Shown: positions 14,553-21,566 of the stretch, piece by piece
Position numbering within the stretch: the first letter of the stretch is position 1
Layout of the letters: each line of letters opens with the position of its first letter
Position numbers and translations under genes: made by a program
NCBI GenBank assembly: GCA_900767695.1
Contig: CAAGAC010000095.1
Span: 1 to 23,551, forward strand
Source: an uncultured Succinivibrio sp.
GTDB taxonomy: Bacteria; Pseudomonadota; Gammaproteobacteria; Enterobacterales; Succinivibrionaceae
Direction: 5' to 3'
DNA length: 23,551 bases
Notes under the pieces: model-generated
Told to the model about the DNA's origin: nothing
What the model saw: only the letters and a program-made list of their open reading frames with translations
Database searches by the model: none

Positions 14553-15027
14553 GGATCTGAAGGAAGAGAAAGCCGTGGAGGGCCAGGAGTACAGGCCCTG
14601 GTCCATCCCCGTCCGCGTCTACTACGAGGACACCGACTGCGGCGGGATCGTCTACTACGCGAACTACCTCAAGTTCTGCGAGCGCTCGCGCACCGAATGG
14701 GTGCGCTCGAGCGGCGCGAGCCAGCAGATGATGCTCGACGCGGGCGAGGGCTTCGTCGTCGTGAAAATAGCAGGGCGCTACGTGTCGTCGGCGCGCCTTG
14801 ACGATCTCATCACCGTGACCTGCGTGCCCGTGCGGCTTCGGGGCGCGAGCCTGTCGGTTGCCCAGCGGATATATAATCAGCGCGGTGAAACGCTATTTGA
14901 GTTCGAGTGCCGCCTGGCCTTCATGGACATGAAGGCCGGAAGGCCCAAGCCGATCCCCGACGGGATGCAGGCATTCATAAAGGGATGGATCCCGGGGGAT
15001 CCGTCCAAGTTCGGAGCCACACTCTAA
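14542..15027 (+). CDS. ybgC: YbgC-type acyl-CoA thioesterase (hotdog fold)
   Basis: Cytoplasmic hotdog-fold thioesterase conserved at the head of tol-pal operons; the family hydrolyses acyl-CoA and is linked to phospholipid metabolism. 161 aa. Signature: RVYYEDTDCGGIVYYANYLKFCERSRTEWVR, in which the Asp of EDTD matches the family catalytic Asp; IAGRYVSSARLDDLITV and LFEFECRLAFMD are conserved strands. Compared with E. coli (134 aa) it has an N-terminal extension of about 20 residues rich in Glu/Lys and a slightly longer C-terminus. Overlap with ruvB (11 nt) and direct abutment with tolQ (stop TAA next to ATG) show coupling of the DNA-repair and envelope genes. Confidence 0.93.
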   Translation: MAGEDLKEEKAVEGQEYRPWSIPVRVYYEDTDCGGIVYYANYLKFCERSRTEWVRSSGASQQMMLDAGEGFVVVKIAGRYVSSARLDDLITVTCVPVRLRGASLSVAQRIYNQRGETLFEFECRLAFMDMKAGRPKPIPDGMQAFIKGWIPGDPSKFGATL

Positions 15028-16029
15028 ATGCAAAACGGACAGCTTTCGTTTACCGAGCTCATCCTCAACGCCAGCCTGCTGGTGCAGCTCGTCATGTTCT
15101 TCCTGCTCTCGCTGTCGGTGATCTCCTGGACCATCATCATCCAGCGCAGCAGCGCCTACAAGCAGGGCAGGGCCCGCGCCGACGAGTTCGAGGACCGCTT
15201 CTGGTCGGGCATCGACCTCAACAACCTCTACCAGGACTGCATCAAGCGCCAGCAGGATCTCCAGGGCCTCGAGGTGATCTACACCGCGGGCTTCAAGGAG
15301 TTCGTGAGGCTGGTGAACTCGGGGCCTGCCGATCAGGAGGTCGTGATGGACGGCACCTACAGGCAGATGAAGGTCGCCGAGTCGCGCGAGGTCGAGTCGC
15401 TGGAGAGCCACCTCGCCACGCTCGCGACCGTGGGCTCGATAAGCCCGTACATCGGCCTCTTCGGCACGGTCTGGGGCATCATGCACGCCTTCGTCGCCCT
15501 CGCCGCGGTCAAGAACGCCACCCTCTCGATGGTCGCGCCTCCTATCGCCGAGGCCCTGATCGCCACCGCGATGGGCCTTTTCGCCGCCATTCCGGCCGTG
15601 ATGTTCTACAACCACTTCGTCTCCAAGGTCGAGGCGCTTGAGAACCGCTACGACAACTTCATGGACGAGTTCGCGACCATCCTCAACCGCCGCCTCGTCA
15701 CCGTGAGATCGCAGCTAAAGCGCGAGCAGGAGCGCAAGGAGCACGAGGAGGAGCGCAGGGCCCCGTCCCCCGCTCCTGCTGAGAGCTACTCCTACCGCCG
15801 CGAGGACATGACCCGCAGCTACGCCCAGCCCTCGCCCCAGGCTCCTCGCTACCAGGCTCCGGGCGCCCAGCCCTACCGCCAGGCAGCCCCCCAGCCCCAG
15901 GCCCCGCGCCCGCAGGCCTTCGATCCCAGGGCGCAGCAGCCCCAGGGCGCGCCGCGCTACATAACCCCGGGAGCCCCGGGCGCGCAGCACCAGCCCCATG
16001 GCTCTGACTTTGGCAGGGAGCAGCGCTGA
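15028..16029 (+). CDS. tolQ: TolQ proton-channel subunit with a long Pro/Gln-rich C-terminal tail
   Basis: Inner-membrane motor subunit of Tol-Pal, which constricts the outer membrane at division. The first ~229 residues match the whole of E. coli TolQ (230 aa): helix 1 ASLLVQLVMFFLLSLSVISW, then LATLATVGSISPYIGLFGTV with WGIMHAF, and IAEALIATAMGLFAAIPAVM. The remaining ~104 residues (from LKREQERKEHEEERR) are an addition: a charged stretch, then low-complexity repeats such as QAPRYQAPGAQPYRQ rich in Pro, Gln, Ala, Arg and Tyr, predicted disordered and, by TolQ topology, cytoplasmic. The tail is in frame to the TGA that overlaps the tolR ATG, so it is not a frameshift artefact. GGAG at 15013-15016 serves as Shine-Dalgarno. 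Confidence 0.95.
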   Translation: MQNGQLSFTELILNASLLVQLVMFFLLSLSVISWTIIIQRSSAYKQGRARADEFEDRFWSGIDLNNLYQDCIKRQQDLQGLEVIYTAGFKEFVRLVNSGPADQEVVMDGTYRQMKVAESREVESLESHLATLATVGSISPYIGLFGTVWGIMHAFVALAAVKNATLSMVAPPIAEALIATAMGLFAAIPAVMFYNHFVSKVEALENRYDNFMDEFATILNRRLVTVRSQLKREQERKEHEEERRAPSPAPAESYSYRREDMTRSYAQPSPQAPRYQAPGAQPYRQAAPQPQAPRPQAFDPRAQQPQGAPRYITPGAPGAQHQPHGSDFGREQR

Positions 16030-16481
16030 TGAAGATGGCCGGCAGAAGGCGCAGGTCGCATCCTGTTGCCGAGATCAATGTCGTCCCGTACATAGACGTC
16101 ATGCTGGTGCTGCTCGTGATCTTCATCGCGACGGCGCCGGTGGTCATGCAGGGCGTGACCGTGGATCTGCCCCAGGCCCAGAGCGAGGCCATGAGCGAGG
16201 ATCAGCGCACGCCGATCATCGCCACCGTGGACAGCACCGGGCAGTACTACGTCAGCTTCGACACCACGATGGAGAAGATGCAGGATCTCGACGCCCTGAC
16301 CGCCTACGTCCAGGCCGAGCTTGCCAAGGATCAGACCCGCCCGGTCGTGGTCCAGGGCGACGCGCACGTCGACTACAACAGCGTCATCCAGCTCATGAAC
16401 GCGCTCAAGCAGGCAGGCGTCAAGAGCGTCGGCCTGGTGACCGAGCCCATCGACTCCCCGCAGGCCGGGGCCGCCAAGTGA
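16029..16481 (+). CDS. tolR: TolR proton-channel subunit
   Basis: Single-span partner of TolQ, 150 aa (E. coli 142). Basic N-terminus (MKMAGRRRRSHPVAEINVVP), then membrane helix YIDVMLVLLVIFIATAP with D23 at the position of the essential Asp23 of E. coli TolR. The periplasmic domain includes VDLPQA, TRPVVVQGDAHVDYNSVI and ALKQAGVKSVGLVTEP, the last being the peptidoglycan-binding region of the family. Start and tolQ stop overlap by one base (TGATG). A paralogue of the ExbD at 278. Confidence 0.96.
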   Translation: MKMAGRRRRSHPVAEINVVPYIDVMLVLLVIFIATAPVVMQGVTVDLPQAQSEAMSEDQRTPIIATVDSTGQYYVSFDTTMEKMQDLDALTAYVQAELAKDQTRPVVVQGDAHVDYNSVIQLMNALKQAGVKSVGLVTEPIDSPQAGAAK

Positions 16482-16488
16482 GGTTCAT

Positions 16489-17502
16489 GTGAGGATTAAG
16501 ACCGGCACTGCCTTCACCATAGCCGTGCTCATCCACGTTGCGGTGATCATCGCGCTCGTGGTGAACGTCTCCCTCGACAGGCCGTCAAAGCCCGACGAGG
16601 GATCGGGCGACATCATGCACGCGACCTTCGTGCCGCCGGCGAGGGGCAACCCCAACGGCGGCAAGGGGCAGCCGCAGCCTGACGCCGAGCCCGCTCCCGC
16701 CCCGGCGCCGGCTCCAGAGCCTCCGAAGGCCGAGGAGAAGGCCCAGGAGCAGGCTGCCGAGGATCTCAAGTACCAGATCCAGAAGCAGAAGGAGCAGGAG
16801 CAGCAGCGCCAGCAGGAGATCCAGAAGCAGATCGAGGAGCAGCAGCAGAAGGAGCTTGCGCTGCGCAAGGCCCAGGAAGAGAAGAAGAAGCTTGAGGATC
16901 AGAAGAAGAAGCTAGAGGCGCAGAAGCAGGCCGAGGAAGCGAAGAAGAAGGCTGCGGCCGAGGCGCAGGCCAAGGCTGAGGCCGAGGCTAAGAAGAAGGC
17001 CGAGGAAGAAGCCAAGAAGAAGGCCGCCGAGGAGGCCAGGAAGAAGGCCGAGGCAGAGGCCAAGGCCAAGGCTGAGGCTGAGGCTAAGGCCAAGGCCGAC
17101 GCGGCCGCCAAGGCGAAGGCCGCAGCCGACGCCAAGGCCAAGGCTGCCGCAGCGGCAAACGCCAACGCGCTTGAGGACGACATTCTGGGCACCGCCGACG
17201 GCGATCCGGTCAACGGCAAGGGCCTGGGCTCTGGCGGCGGCGGGGACGGCGGTTACGGCGCCAAGGTGCGCACCCTCATCGAGCAGAACTGGCGCGTGGA
17301 CAGCTCGATGAACGGCAAGACCGTCAAGGTCTCCATCGCGGTCGGCCCCAACGGCGAGATCTCGGACGAGAGCTGCCAGGGCGACAAGAAGGTCTGCGAC
17401 TCGGCCATCAACACCCTGAACCTCATAGGCATGCTGCCCAAGCCGCCTGCCGGGTGCAAGGAGTGCTCGAACATCGTGATCTCGATGACCCCGAAGATCT
17501 GA
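16489..17502 (+). CDS. tolA: TolA envelope-spanning protein
   Basis: Links the TolQR motor to TolB-Pal across the periplasm. 337 aa from GTG 16489; GTGAGG over the tolR stop gives the Shine-Dalgarno. Domain I: membrane helix about 8-27 (FTIAVLIHVAVIIALVV) with H16 matching the His of the SxxxH motif, the Ser position being Ala. After a Pro-rich stretch (61-79), domain II (about 85-226) is a long helix: first Gln/Glu/Lys-rich, then near-perfect A-K/E-A-K-K repeats. A Gly-rich hinge (236-256) precedes domain III (257-337; VRTLIEQNWRVDSSMNGKTV...), which has four cysteines able to form two disulfides. Upstream it is coupled to tolR; downstream a hairpin and the tag gene intervene before tolB. 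Confidence 0.94.
   Translation: MRIKTGTAFTIAVLIHVAVIIALVVNVSLDRPSKPDEGSGDIMHATFVPPARGNPNGGKGQPQPDAEPAPAPAPAPEPPKAEEKAQEQAAEDLKYQIQKQKEQEQQRQQEIQKQIEEQQQKELALRKAQEEKKKLEDQKKKLEAQKQAEEAKKKAAAEAQAKAEAEAKKKAEEEAKKKAAEEARKKAEAEAKAKAEAEAKAKADAAAKAKAAADAKAKAAAAANANALEDDILGTADGDPVNGKGLGSGGGGDGGYGAKVRTLIEQNWRVDSSMNGKTVKVSIAVGPNGEISDESCQGDKKVCDSAINTLNLIGMLPKPPAGCKECSNIVISMTPKI
16939..17157 (+). repeat. degenerate Ala/Lys/Glu-coding repeats in tolA
   Basis: Codons 151-223 of tolA consist of short, imperfect AEAKAKAEAEAKKK-type units (GCC AAG GCT GAG and variants). This is normal for the TolA helical arm but prone to length change by recombination. Confidence 0.8.
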
Positions 17503-17527
17503 TCTGAAGGGAATCGCCAAGCAATGA

Positions 17528-17551
17528 CGAAGGGGCCGCATGGCCCCTTCG
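17528..17551. terminator. hairpin after tolA, possible (bidirectional) terminator
   Basis: CGAAGGGGCC (17528-17537), loop GCAT, GGCCCCTTCG (17542-17551): a perfect 10-bp GC-rich stem 25 nt after the tolA stop. Only a poor T-tract follows. It shares the 14-mer AATGACGAAGGGGC with the terminator after pal. Confidence 0.55.
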
Positions 17552-17660
17552 CCGTAACTTGAGCTTGCGCGTCCGCCATGCCGCGGCAGGGAGAGAGCCG
17601 ATGTCAGGCGCGCCGCTCCATGAGGGACGCTGGCATGGGACAATGAACGAGTCCGGCGCG

Positions 17661-17689
17661 CGCTCAGGCTTGACGCTCAAGCCTGAGCG
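17661..17689. other. perfect 13-bp hairpin between tolA and tag
   Basis: CGCTCAGGCTTGA (17661-17673), loop CGC, TCAAGCCTGAGCG (17677-17689). No T-run follows. It sits 45 nt before the tag start. The interval 17503-17733 holds only this, the hairpin at 17528 and the tag ribosome binding site; no coding sequence is evident. Confidence 0.6.
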
Positions 17690-17733
17690 GATGACCGCGC
17701 AGGACTGGCATTGGGATAATGAAGGAGGACGCC

Positions 17734-18345
17734 ATGGGATGCTGCGCCTGGGCGGATGCCAATCCGCTTTACAAGGCCTACCACGACCGCGAGTGGGGAG
17801 TTCCCGTGCATGATGACAGAACGATGTTCGAGCACCTCATGCTCGAGTGCATGCAGTGCGGGCTCTCCTGGAGCCTGATGCTCAGGAAGAGGGAGATCTT
17901 CCGCTCATGCTTCGACGGCTTCGACTACGAGAGGATAGCCTCCTACGGCGAGGCCGACATCGAGAGGATCCTCAGCGCCGAGGGGATGATCCGCTCAAGG
18001 CGCAAGATCGAGGCGGTCATAGGGAACGCCAGGGCCTTCCTGAAGGTCAGAGAGGAGTTTGGCACCTTCTGCGACTACCTATGGGCCTTCACCAGGGGCA
18101 TGACAATCATCTACCATGGGCATGACGGCGCACGCCCCCGCATCCCAGTGAGCAACGGCCTCTCGCTCAGGATAAGCTGGGATCTTAAAAAACGCAGCTT
18201 CAAGTACGTCGGTCCCGTCACCATCTACTCCCACCTCCAGGCCTGCGGAATGGTCAACGATCACTCAAGGGACTGCCCCTGCTTCGAGCGGATCTGCTCC
18301 CATAACCCCACTGTGGTGAAGCGCCGCGACCATGAGGTCTACTGA
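17734..18345 (+). CDS. tag: DNA-3-methyladenine glycosylase I
   Basis: Base-excision repair enzyme that removes 3-methyladenine from alkylated DNA. 203 aa (E. coli Tag 187). ATG 17734 is chosen over ATG 17719 because AAGGAGG at 17722-17728 precedes it by five bases. MGCCAWADANPLYKAYHDREWGVPV fits the family; the zinc ligands are in place (C4, H17, and His and Cys in VNDHSRDCPC). GLSWSLMLRKREIFRSCF, IIRSRRKIEAVIGNARAFL-like and KKRSFKYVGPVTIYSHLQACG complete the helix-hairpin-helix glycosylase. It interrupts tolA-tolB; a strong promoter after it lets tolB be expressed separately. Confidence 0.93.
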   Translation: MGCCAWADANPLYKAYHDREWGVPVHDDRTMFEHLMLECMQCGLSWSLMLRKREIFRSCFDGFDYERIASYGEADIERILSAEGMIRSRRKIEAVIGNARAFLKVREEFGTFCDYLWAFTRGMTIIYHGHDGARPRIPVSNGLSLRISWDLKKRSFKYVGPVTIYSHLQACGMVNDHSRDCPCFERICSHNPTVVKRRDHEVY

Positions 18346-18448
18346 GGCCGGGGCCGTGCCTTTGCGCGGGCATGGAGGAGGGGGATGGCCTGCCGCCCGG
18401 CGCGCTCCTTCCGTATTCCGGCGCAGATGAGCCTTTATTTCACGCGCC

Positions 18449-18477
18449 ATGACACGGCACTTATTGAAACGTATAAT
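18449..18477 (+). promoter_or_regulatory. sigma-70 promoter for tolB-pal
   Basis: ATGACA (18449-18454) and TATAAT (18472-18477) are spaced 17 bp apart: a 5/6 -35 and a perfect -10. Transcription would start near 18484, about 29 nt before the tolB ATG. The remaining interval after tag (18346-18448) shows no gene. Confidence 0.72.
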
Positions 18478-18512
18478 TGTGCGTACTTTAAGGACAGGAG
18501 TTTCTTGAAATC

Positions 18513-19799
18513 ATGATCAAAAGGTTCCTAGCGGCGCTTGCGGTCGCCTCGCTTGCGCTGGATGCCCACGCGGCTCTCCAGATCGAGATCACCGGCGGTA
18601 TCAATGAAGGCCACAAGATTGCGGTCATCCCGTTCACCCAGGCCCAGGGCTCCACCGGCACCAACATCGCCAAGGTGGTTTCCGACGATCTGACCCGCTC
18701 TGGCAAGTTCGCCCCGATCCCGATGCAGCAGCTGCCGCAGGGATCCGTCACCAACGGCGAGATCAACGTCGACACCGCCGCCCAGAGCGGCGCCGAGGTC
18801 GCGGTCACCGGCAAGGCCGAGCCTGCCGGCAACGGCTTCAACGTCGAGTTCCAGGTCACCGGCCTCCAGGGCGCCAACAAGGGCAAGGTGCTCGCCCACT
18901 ACGCCGGCACCGCGCCGGCCAACCTGCTGCGCCAGGCCGCGCACCGCGTCTCCGACCGTGTCTACGAGCTCTTCACCGGGCAGAAGGGCGCCTTCCGCAC
19001 CCGCATCGCCTACGTGGTAACCCGCCACGGCCAGGGCTATCCCTACGTGCTCATGACCTCGGACTACGACGGCTACAACGAGCGCCCGGTGCTCAAGTCG
19101 ACCCAGCCCATCATGACCCCGACCTGGTCGCCTGACGGCACCAGGCTCGCCTACGTGAGCTTCGAGGCCAGGCAGCCTGCCATCTTCGTGCAGGACATCG
19201 CCTCCCACAAGCGCACCAAGCTCGCATCGTTCCCGGGATTGAACAGCTCGCCTGCGTGGTCTCCTGACGGCTCGAAGATCGCCATGACCCTGTCAAAGGA
19301 CGGCCAGCCTGACATCTACTACTACGATCTCGCCTCAGGGAGCCTCAACCGCGTTACCGACAACCGCGCCATCGACACCGAGCCCACCTGGTCTGCCGAC
19401 TCCCGCTCGCTGTTCTTCACGTCAGAGCGCGGCGGCAAGGCCCAGATCTACAAGTACGACTTCGCCTCGCACAGCACCGACCGCATCACCTACCAGGGGC
19501 AGATGAACCTCTCGGCGCGCGCGATCCCGGGCAGCAACTCGCTCATCGTCGTCACCCGCCAGAACGGCTTCCGCGTGGCCAGGGTCGACGCCGACGGCAG
19601 CATCTACATGCTCACCACCTCCTCGCTCGACGAGTCGCCCAGCGTGGCTCCGAACGGGAGTATGGTAATATACAGCACGGTTTATCAGGGCAGGAAAGGG
19701 CTGGCGCTGGTATCCGCCGACGGGCGCTTCAAGGCTTACCTTCCCTCCACCTCCGGCGAGGTCAGCTCGCCTGCGTGGGGGCCTCTGCTTGAGAAATGA
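18513..19799 (+). CDS. tolB: TolB periplasmic beta-propeller protein
   Basis: Periplasmic partner of Pal and TolA in outer-membrane constriction. 428 aa (E. coli 430). Signal peptide MIKRFLAALAVASLALDAHA with cleavage after A20. The N-terminal alpha/beta domain contains IAVIPFTQAQGS, TNIAKVVSDDLTRSGKFAPI. The six-bladed propeller follows with WD40/PD40-like repeats: PTWSPDGTRLAYVSFE, PAWSPDGSKIAMTLSKDG, PTWSADSRSLFFTSERGG, and the C-terminal SPAWGPLLEK. AGGAG at 18496-18500 lies 12 bases upstream, longer than usual. It has its own promoter. Confidence 0.96.
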   Translation: MIKRFLAALAVASLALDAHAALQIEITGGINEGHKIAVIPFTQAQGSTGTNIAKVVSDDLTRSGKFAPIPMQQLPQGSVTNGEINVDTAAQSGAEVAVTGKAEPAGNGFNVEFQVTGLQGANKGKVLAHYAGTAPANLLRQAAHRVSDRVYELFTGQKGAFRTRIAYVVTRHGQGYPYVLMTSDYDGYNERPVLKSTQPIMTPTWSPDGTRLAYVSFEARQPAIFVQDIASHKRTKLASFPGLNSSPAWSPDGSKIAMTLSKDGQPDIYYYDLASGSLNRVTDNRAIDTEPTWSADSRSLFFTSERGGKAQIYKYDFASHSTDRITYQGQMNLSARAIPGSNSLIVVTRQNGFRVARVDADGSIYMLTTSSLDESPSVAPNGSMVIYSTVYQGRKGLALVSADGRFKAYLPSTSGEVSSPAWGPLLEK

Positions 19800-19819
19800 G
19801 AAAGGGGAATTTCTAGAAA

Positions 19820-20347
19820 ATGCTTAAGCTCAAGAATTACTTATTCGTACTGCTCTGCGGCGGCGCGCTGATGGCGCTCTCCGCCTGCAGCTCCGACAAC
19901 GACTCCAAGCTCGTCAACGACGACGGCCAGAACCTCCAGGAAGGCCTGGACTCAGACGGCGCCGTGACCGTGGGCAACCCCGGCGGCGACGCCGACGGCT
20001 GGCACGGCCCTGCCGAGCTTCAGGATCAGCACACCGTCTACTTCAACTACAACTCCGATCAGATCCAGGACCAGTACGTGGGCGTGCTCCAGGCCAACGC
20101 CAAGTACCTGCGCTCCAACCCCGACGCCCGCGTCGTGGTCGAGGGCCACACCGACGAGCGCGGCACTCCCGAGTACAACATCGCCCTGGGCGAGCGCCGC
20201 GCACGCTCGGTCGCCCGCTACCTCCAGAACCTCGGCGTCGACGTGAACCAGATCTCCGTTGTCTCCTACGGCGAGGAGAAGCCGGTTGACCCGGGCCACG
20301 ACGAGACCGCCTGGTCGAAGAACCGCCGCGCGGTTCTCAACTATTAA
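19820..20347 (+). CDS. pal: Pal peptidoglycan-associated lipoprotein
   Basis: Outer-membrane lipoprotein that binds peptidoglycan through its OmpA-like domain and TolB at division. 175 aa (E. coli 173). Lipoprotein signal with lipobox LSAC and lipidated C23. A disordered linker rich in Asp/Gly (24-65) precedes the OmpA domain: VYFNYNSDQI, VVVEGHTDERGTPEYNIALG with ERRARSVARYL, and NRRAVLNY; the Asp and Arg that contact diaminopimelate in the family are present. Twenty bases after tolB; AAGGGG at 19802-19807 is 12 bases from the ATG, the same long spacing as at tolB. An intrinsic terminator follows. Confidence 0.96.
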   Translation: MLKLKNYLFVLLCGGALMALSACSSDNDSKLVNDDGQNLQEGLDSDGAVTVGNPGGDADGWHGPAELQDQHTVYFNYNSDQIQDQYVGVLQANAKYLRSNPDARVVVEGHTDERGTPEYNIALGERRARSVARYLQNLGVDVNQISVVSYGEEKPVDPGHDETAWSKNRRAVLNY

Positions 20348-20370
20348 GGCGCTATGGCGCTTGAATGACG

Positions 20371-20405
20371 AAGGGGCGCAGCGATGCTGCGCCCTTGGCA
20401 TTTTT
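20371..20405 (+). terminator. intrinsic terminator between pal and cpoB
   Basis: AAGGGGCGCAGC (20371-20382), loop GAT, GCTGCGCCCTT (20386-20396) with one bulged G, then GGCA and TTTTT (20401-20405). The T-run directly abuts the cpoB Shine-Dalgarno GGAGG (20406-20410), so readthrough is required for cpoB expression unless a hidden promoter exists. Confidence 0.78.
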
Positions 20406-20420
20406 GGAGGCCACACACAA

Positions 20421-21200
20421 ATGGACATCCGCAAGTCTTTGATAGCAGCGGCGCTGTGCGCCGCCCTCGCCGCCCCTGCCATTGCAGACGACGATCTCGA
20501 GGCGCAGGTCAACGCCCAGCAGGCGACCATGCTGAGGATGCAGAACGCCTTTGACCAGATGCAGTCCCAGCTCGACTCGCAGAACGGCAAGATAGAGGAG
20601 CTGGAGCACGAGATCTCCGAGCTCAAGTCCCAGATTGACGCGATGAAGTCGCAGCCACAGGGCGATGGCCAGGACGCTCAGGGCGATCAGAACGGCCAGG
20701 ACAATGGCCAGGACGGCCAGCAGCAGGGTGCCCAGGGGGCGCAGCAGGGCAGCGGCGCCCAGGCAGCCCCTGCCGCCGCGGCAGGCGGCAAGATCACCGA
20801 TTCCAAGGGCAATGCCCTGAAGCCTGCCGACGCCAACGCCAAGGCCATGTACAACACCGCCTACAAGCTCGTGGTGGCCAATAAGCTCCAGGACTCTATT
20901 CCGGCGTTCAAGTCGTTCATTGAGAAGTACCCCGACAGCGAGCTTGCCCCCAACGCCTGGTACTGGCTCGGGCAGGTGCAGTTCAAGCTAAAGCAGAACT
21001 CCGATGCCCGCGTGAGCTTCCTCAACGCGGCGGGATTCCGCAACTCGCCCAAGCGCCCGGACTCGCTCTACAAGCTGGGCCTCATCTACAAGCTCTCCGG
21101 CGACAACGACAAGGCCAAGCGGTTCTTCGAGGTGGTGGCAAAGCAGTACCCGAACGACACCGCAGCGCAGCTCGCGCAGAAGCAGCTTGCATCGAACTGA
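20421..21200 (+). CDS. cpoB: CpoB cell-division coordinator (YbgF)
   Basis: Periplasmic TPR protein that binds TolA and couples peptidoglycan synthesis by PBP1B to outer-membrane constriction. 259 aa (E. coli 263). Signal peptide MDIRKSLIAAALCAALAAPAIA. A coiled-coil of about 27-75 (QQATMLRMQNAFDQMQSQLD...) gives the family trimer; then a Gln/Gly/Asp-rich low-complexity linker (about 76-120); then a C-terminal TPR domain (AMYNTAYKLVVANKLQDSI, ELAPNAWYWLGQVQFKLKQN, DSLYKLGLIYKLSGDNDKAK) of three repeats. ATG 20421 is supported by GGAGG ten bases upstream. Last gene of the tol-pal cluster. Confidence 0.95.
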   Translation: MDIRKSLIAAALCAALAAPAIADDDLEAQVNAQQATMLRMQNAFDQMQSQLDSQNGKIEELEHEISELKSQIDAMKSQPQGDGQDAQGDQNGQDNGQDGQQQGAQGAQQGSGAQAAPAAAAGGKITDSKGNALKPADANAKAMYNTAYKLVVANKLQDSIPAFKSFIEKYPDSELAPNAWYWLGQVQFKLKQNSDARVSFLNAAGFRNSPKRPDSLYKLGLIYKLSGDNDKAKRFFEVVAKQYPNDTAAQLAQKQLASN

Positions 21201-21222
21201 CAGCATCGCGCAATGAATGCAG

Positions 21223-21241
21223 GGGCGGCCAATGGCCGCCC
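21223..21241. terminator. hairpin after cpoB, probable terminator
   Basis: GGGCGGCC (21223-21230), loop AAT, GGCCGCCC (21234-21241), 22 nt after the cpoB stop. The downstream T content is low (TTCGCGTCCTT). It resembles the hairpins at 17528 and 20371. From here to 21389 no gene is evident. Confidence 0.5.
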
Positions 21242-21389
21242 TTCGCGTCCTTGGCCTGCTTGCAAAACGCGCATGAGCGCCACGCGGCCGGCCACGGCCA
21301 GGCAAGCTGCGCAAGCATTGCAGGCGTCCTTTCCTGCCTCGCTCTCTGACATCCTCAAAGCAGCAGATGGCTCTCCGTTTCTCTTTGAC

Positions 21390-21527
21390 GGCGTAAAAAC
21401 TAAAGTCGGATCGGCGCAATTTATAAAATCAGAATGGCGTAAATTATAAAGTAATGTTGGCGTAAAATATAAAGTCTAAATGGCGTAAAATCTAAAATAG
21501 AAGTGGCGTAAAATATAAAATCGAAAT
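21390..21527 (+). repeat. six tandem 23-bp direct repeats upstream of the ATPase gene
   Basis: Units start with GGCG at 21390, 21413, 21436, 21459, 21482 and 21505: an exact 23-bp period. The consensus core is GGCGTAAAATATAAAGTC followed by about five variable bases often ending AAT. Divergence is mostly in the last third; unit 2 has GGCGCAATT. The array stops at 21527, before the ATPase gene leader (AAGG at 21556-21559). Most units contain TATAAA, so each could be read as a -10. The block is markedly AT-richer than the flanking core genes. The same repeat resumes at 22930. Confidence 0.93.
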
Positions 21528-21566
21528 TTAACTAATTCAGACAGAATTGAAAAATAAGGCAAAAAC

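Noticed and set aside
14893..15615. 240-codon minus-strand open frame opposite ybgC/tolQ
   Set aside because: Low-complexity Glu/His/Arg-rich translation typical of an antisense frame; covers well-recognised tolQ.
17715..17720. GATAAT as a -10 for tag
   Set aside because: A start from this hexamer would lie after or within the AAGGAGG Shine-Dalgarno, and no -35 is spaced correctly.
18528..19208. 226-codon minus-strand open frame opposite tolB
   Set aside because: Gly/Val/Asp-rich antisense translation with no domain signature; tolB is unambiguous.
21213..21449. 78-codon open frame between cpoB and the repeat array
   Set aside because: It crosses the cpoB hairpin and three repeat units and has no Shine-Dalgarno or family-like motif.
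21390..21527. CRISPR array
   Set aside because: The 23-bp units are contiguous and vary within the unit; there are no unique spacers of constant length and no cas genes.
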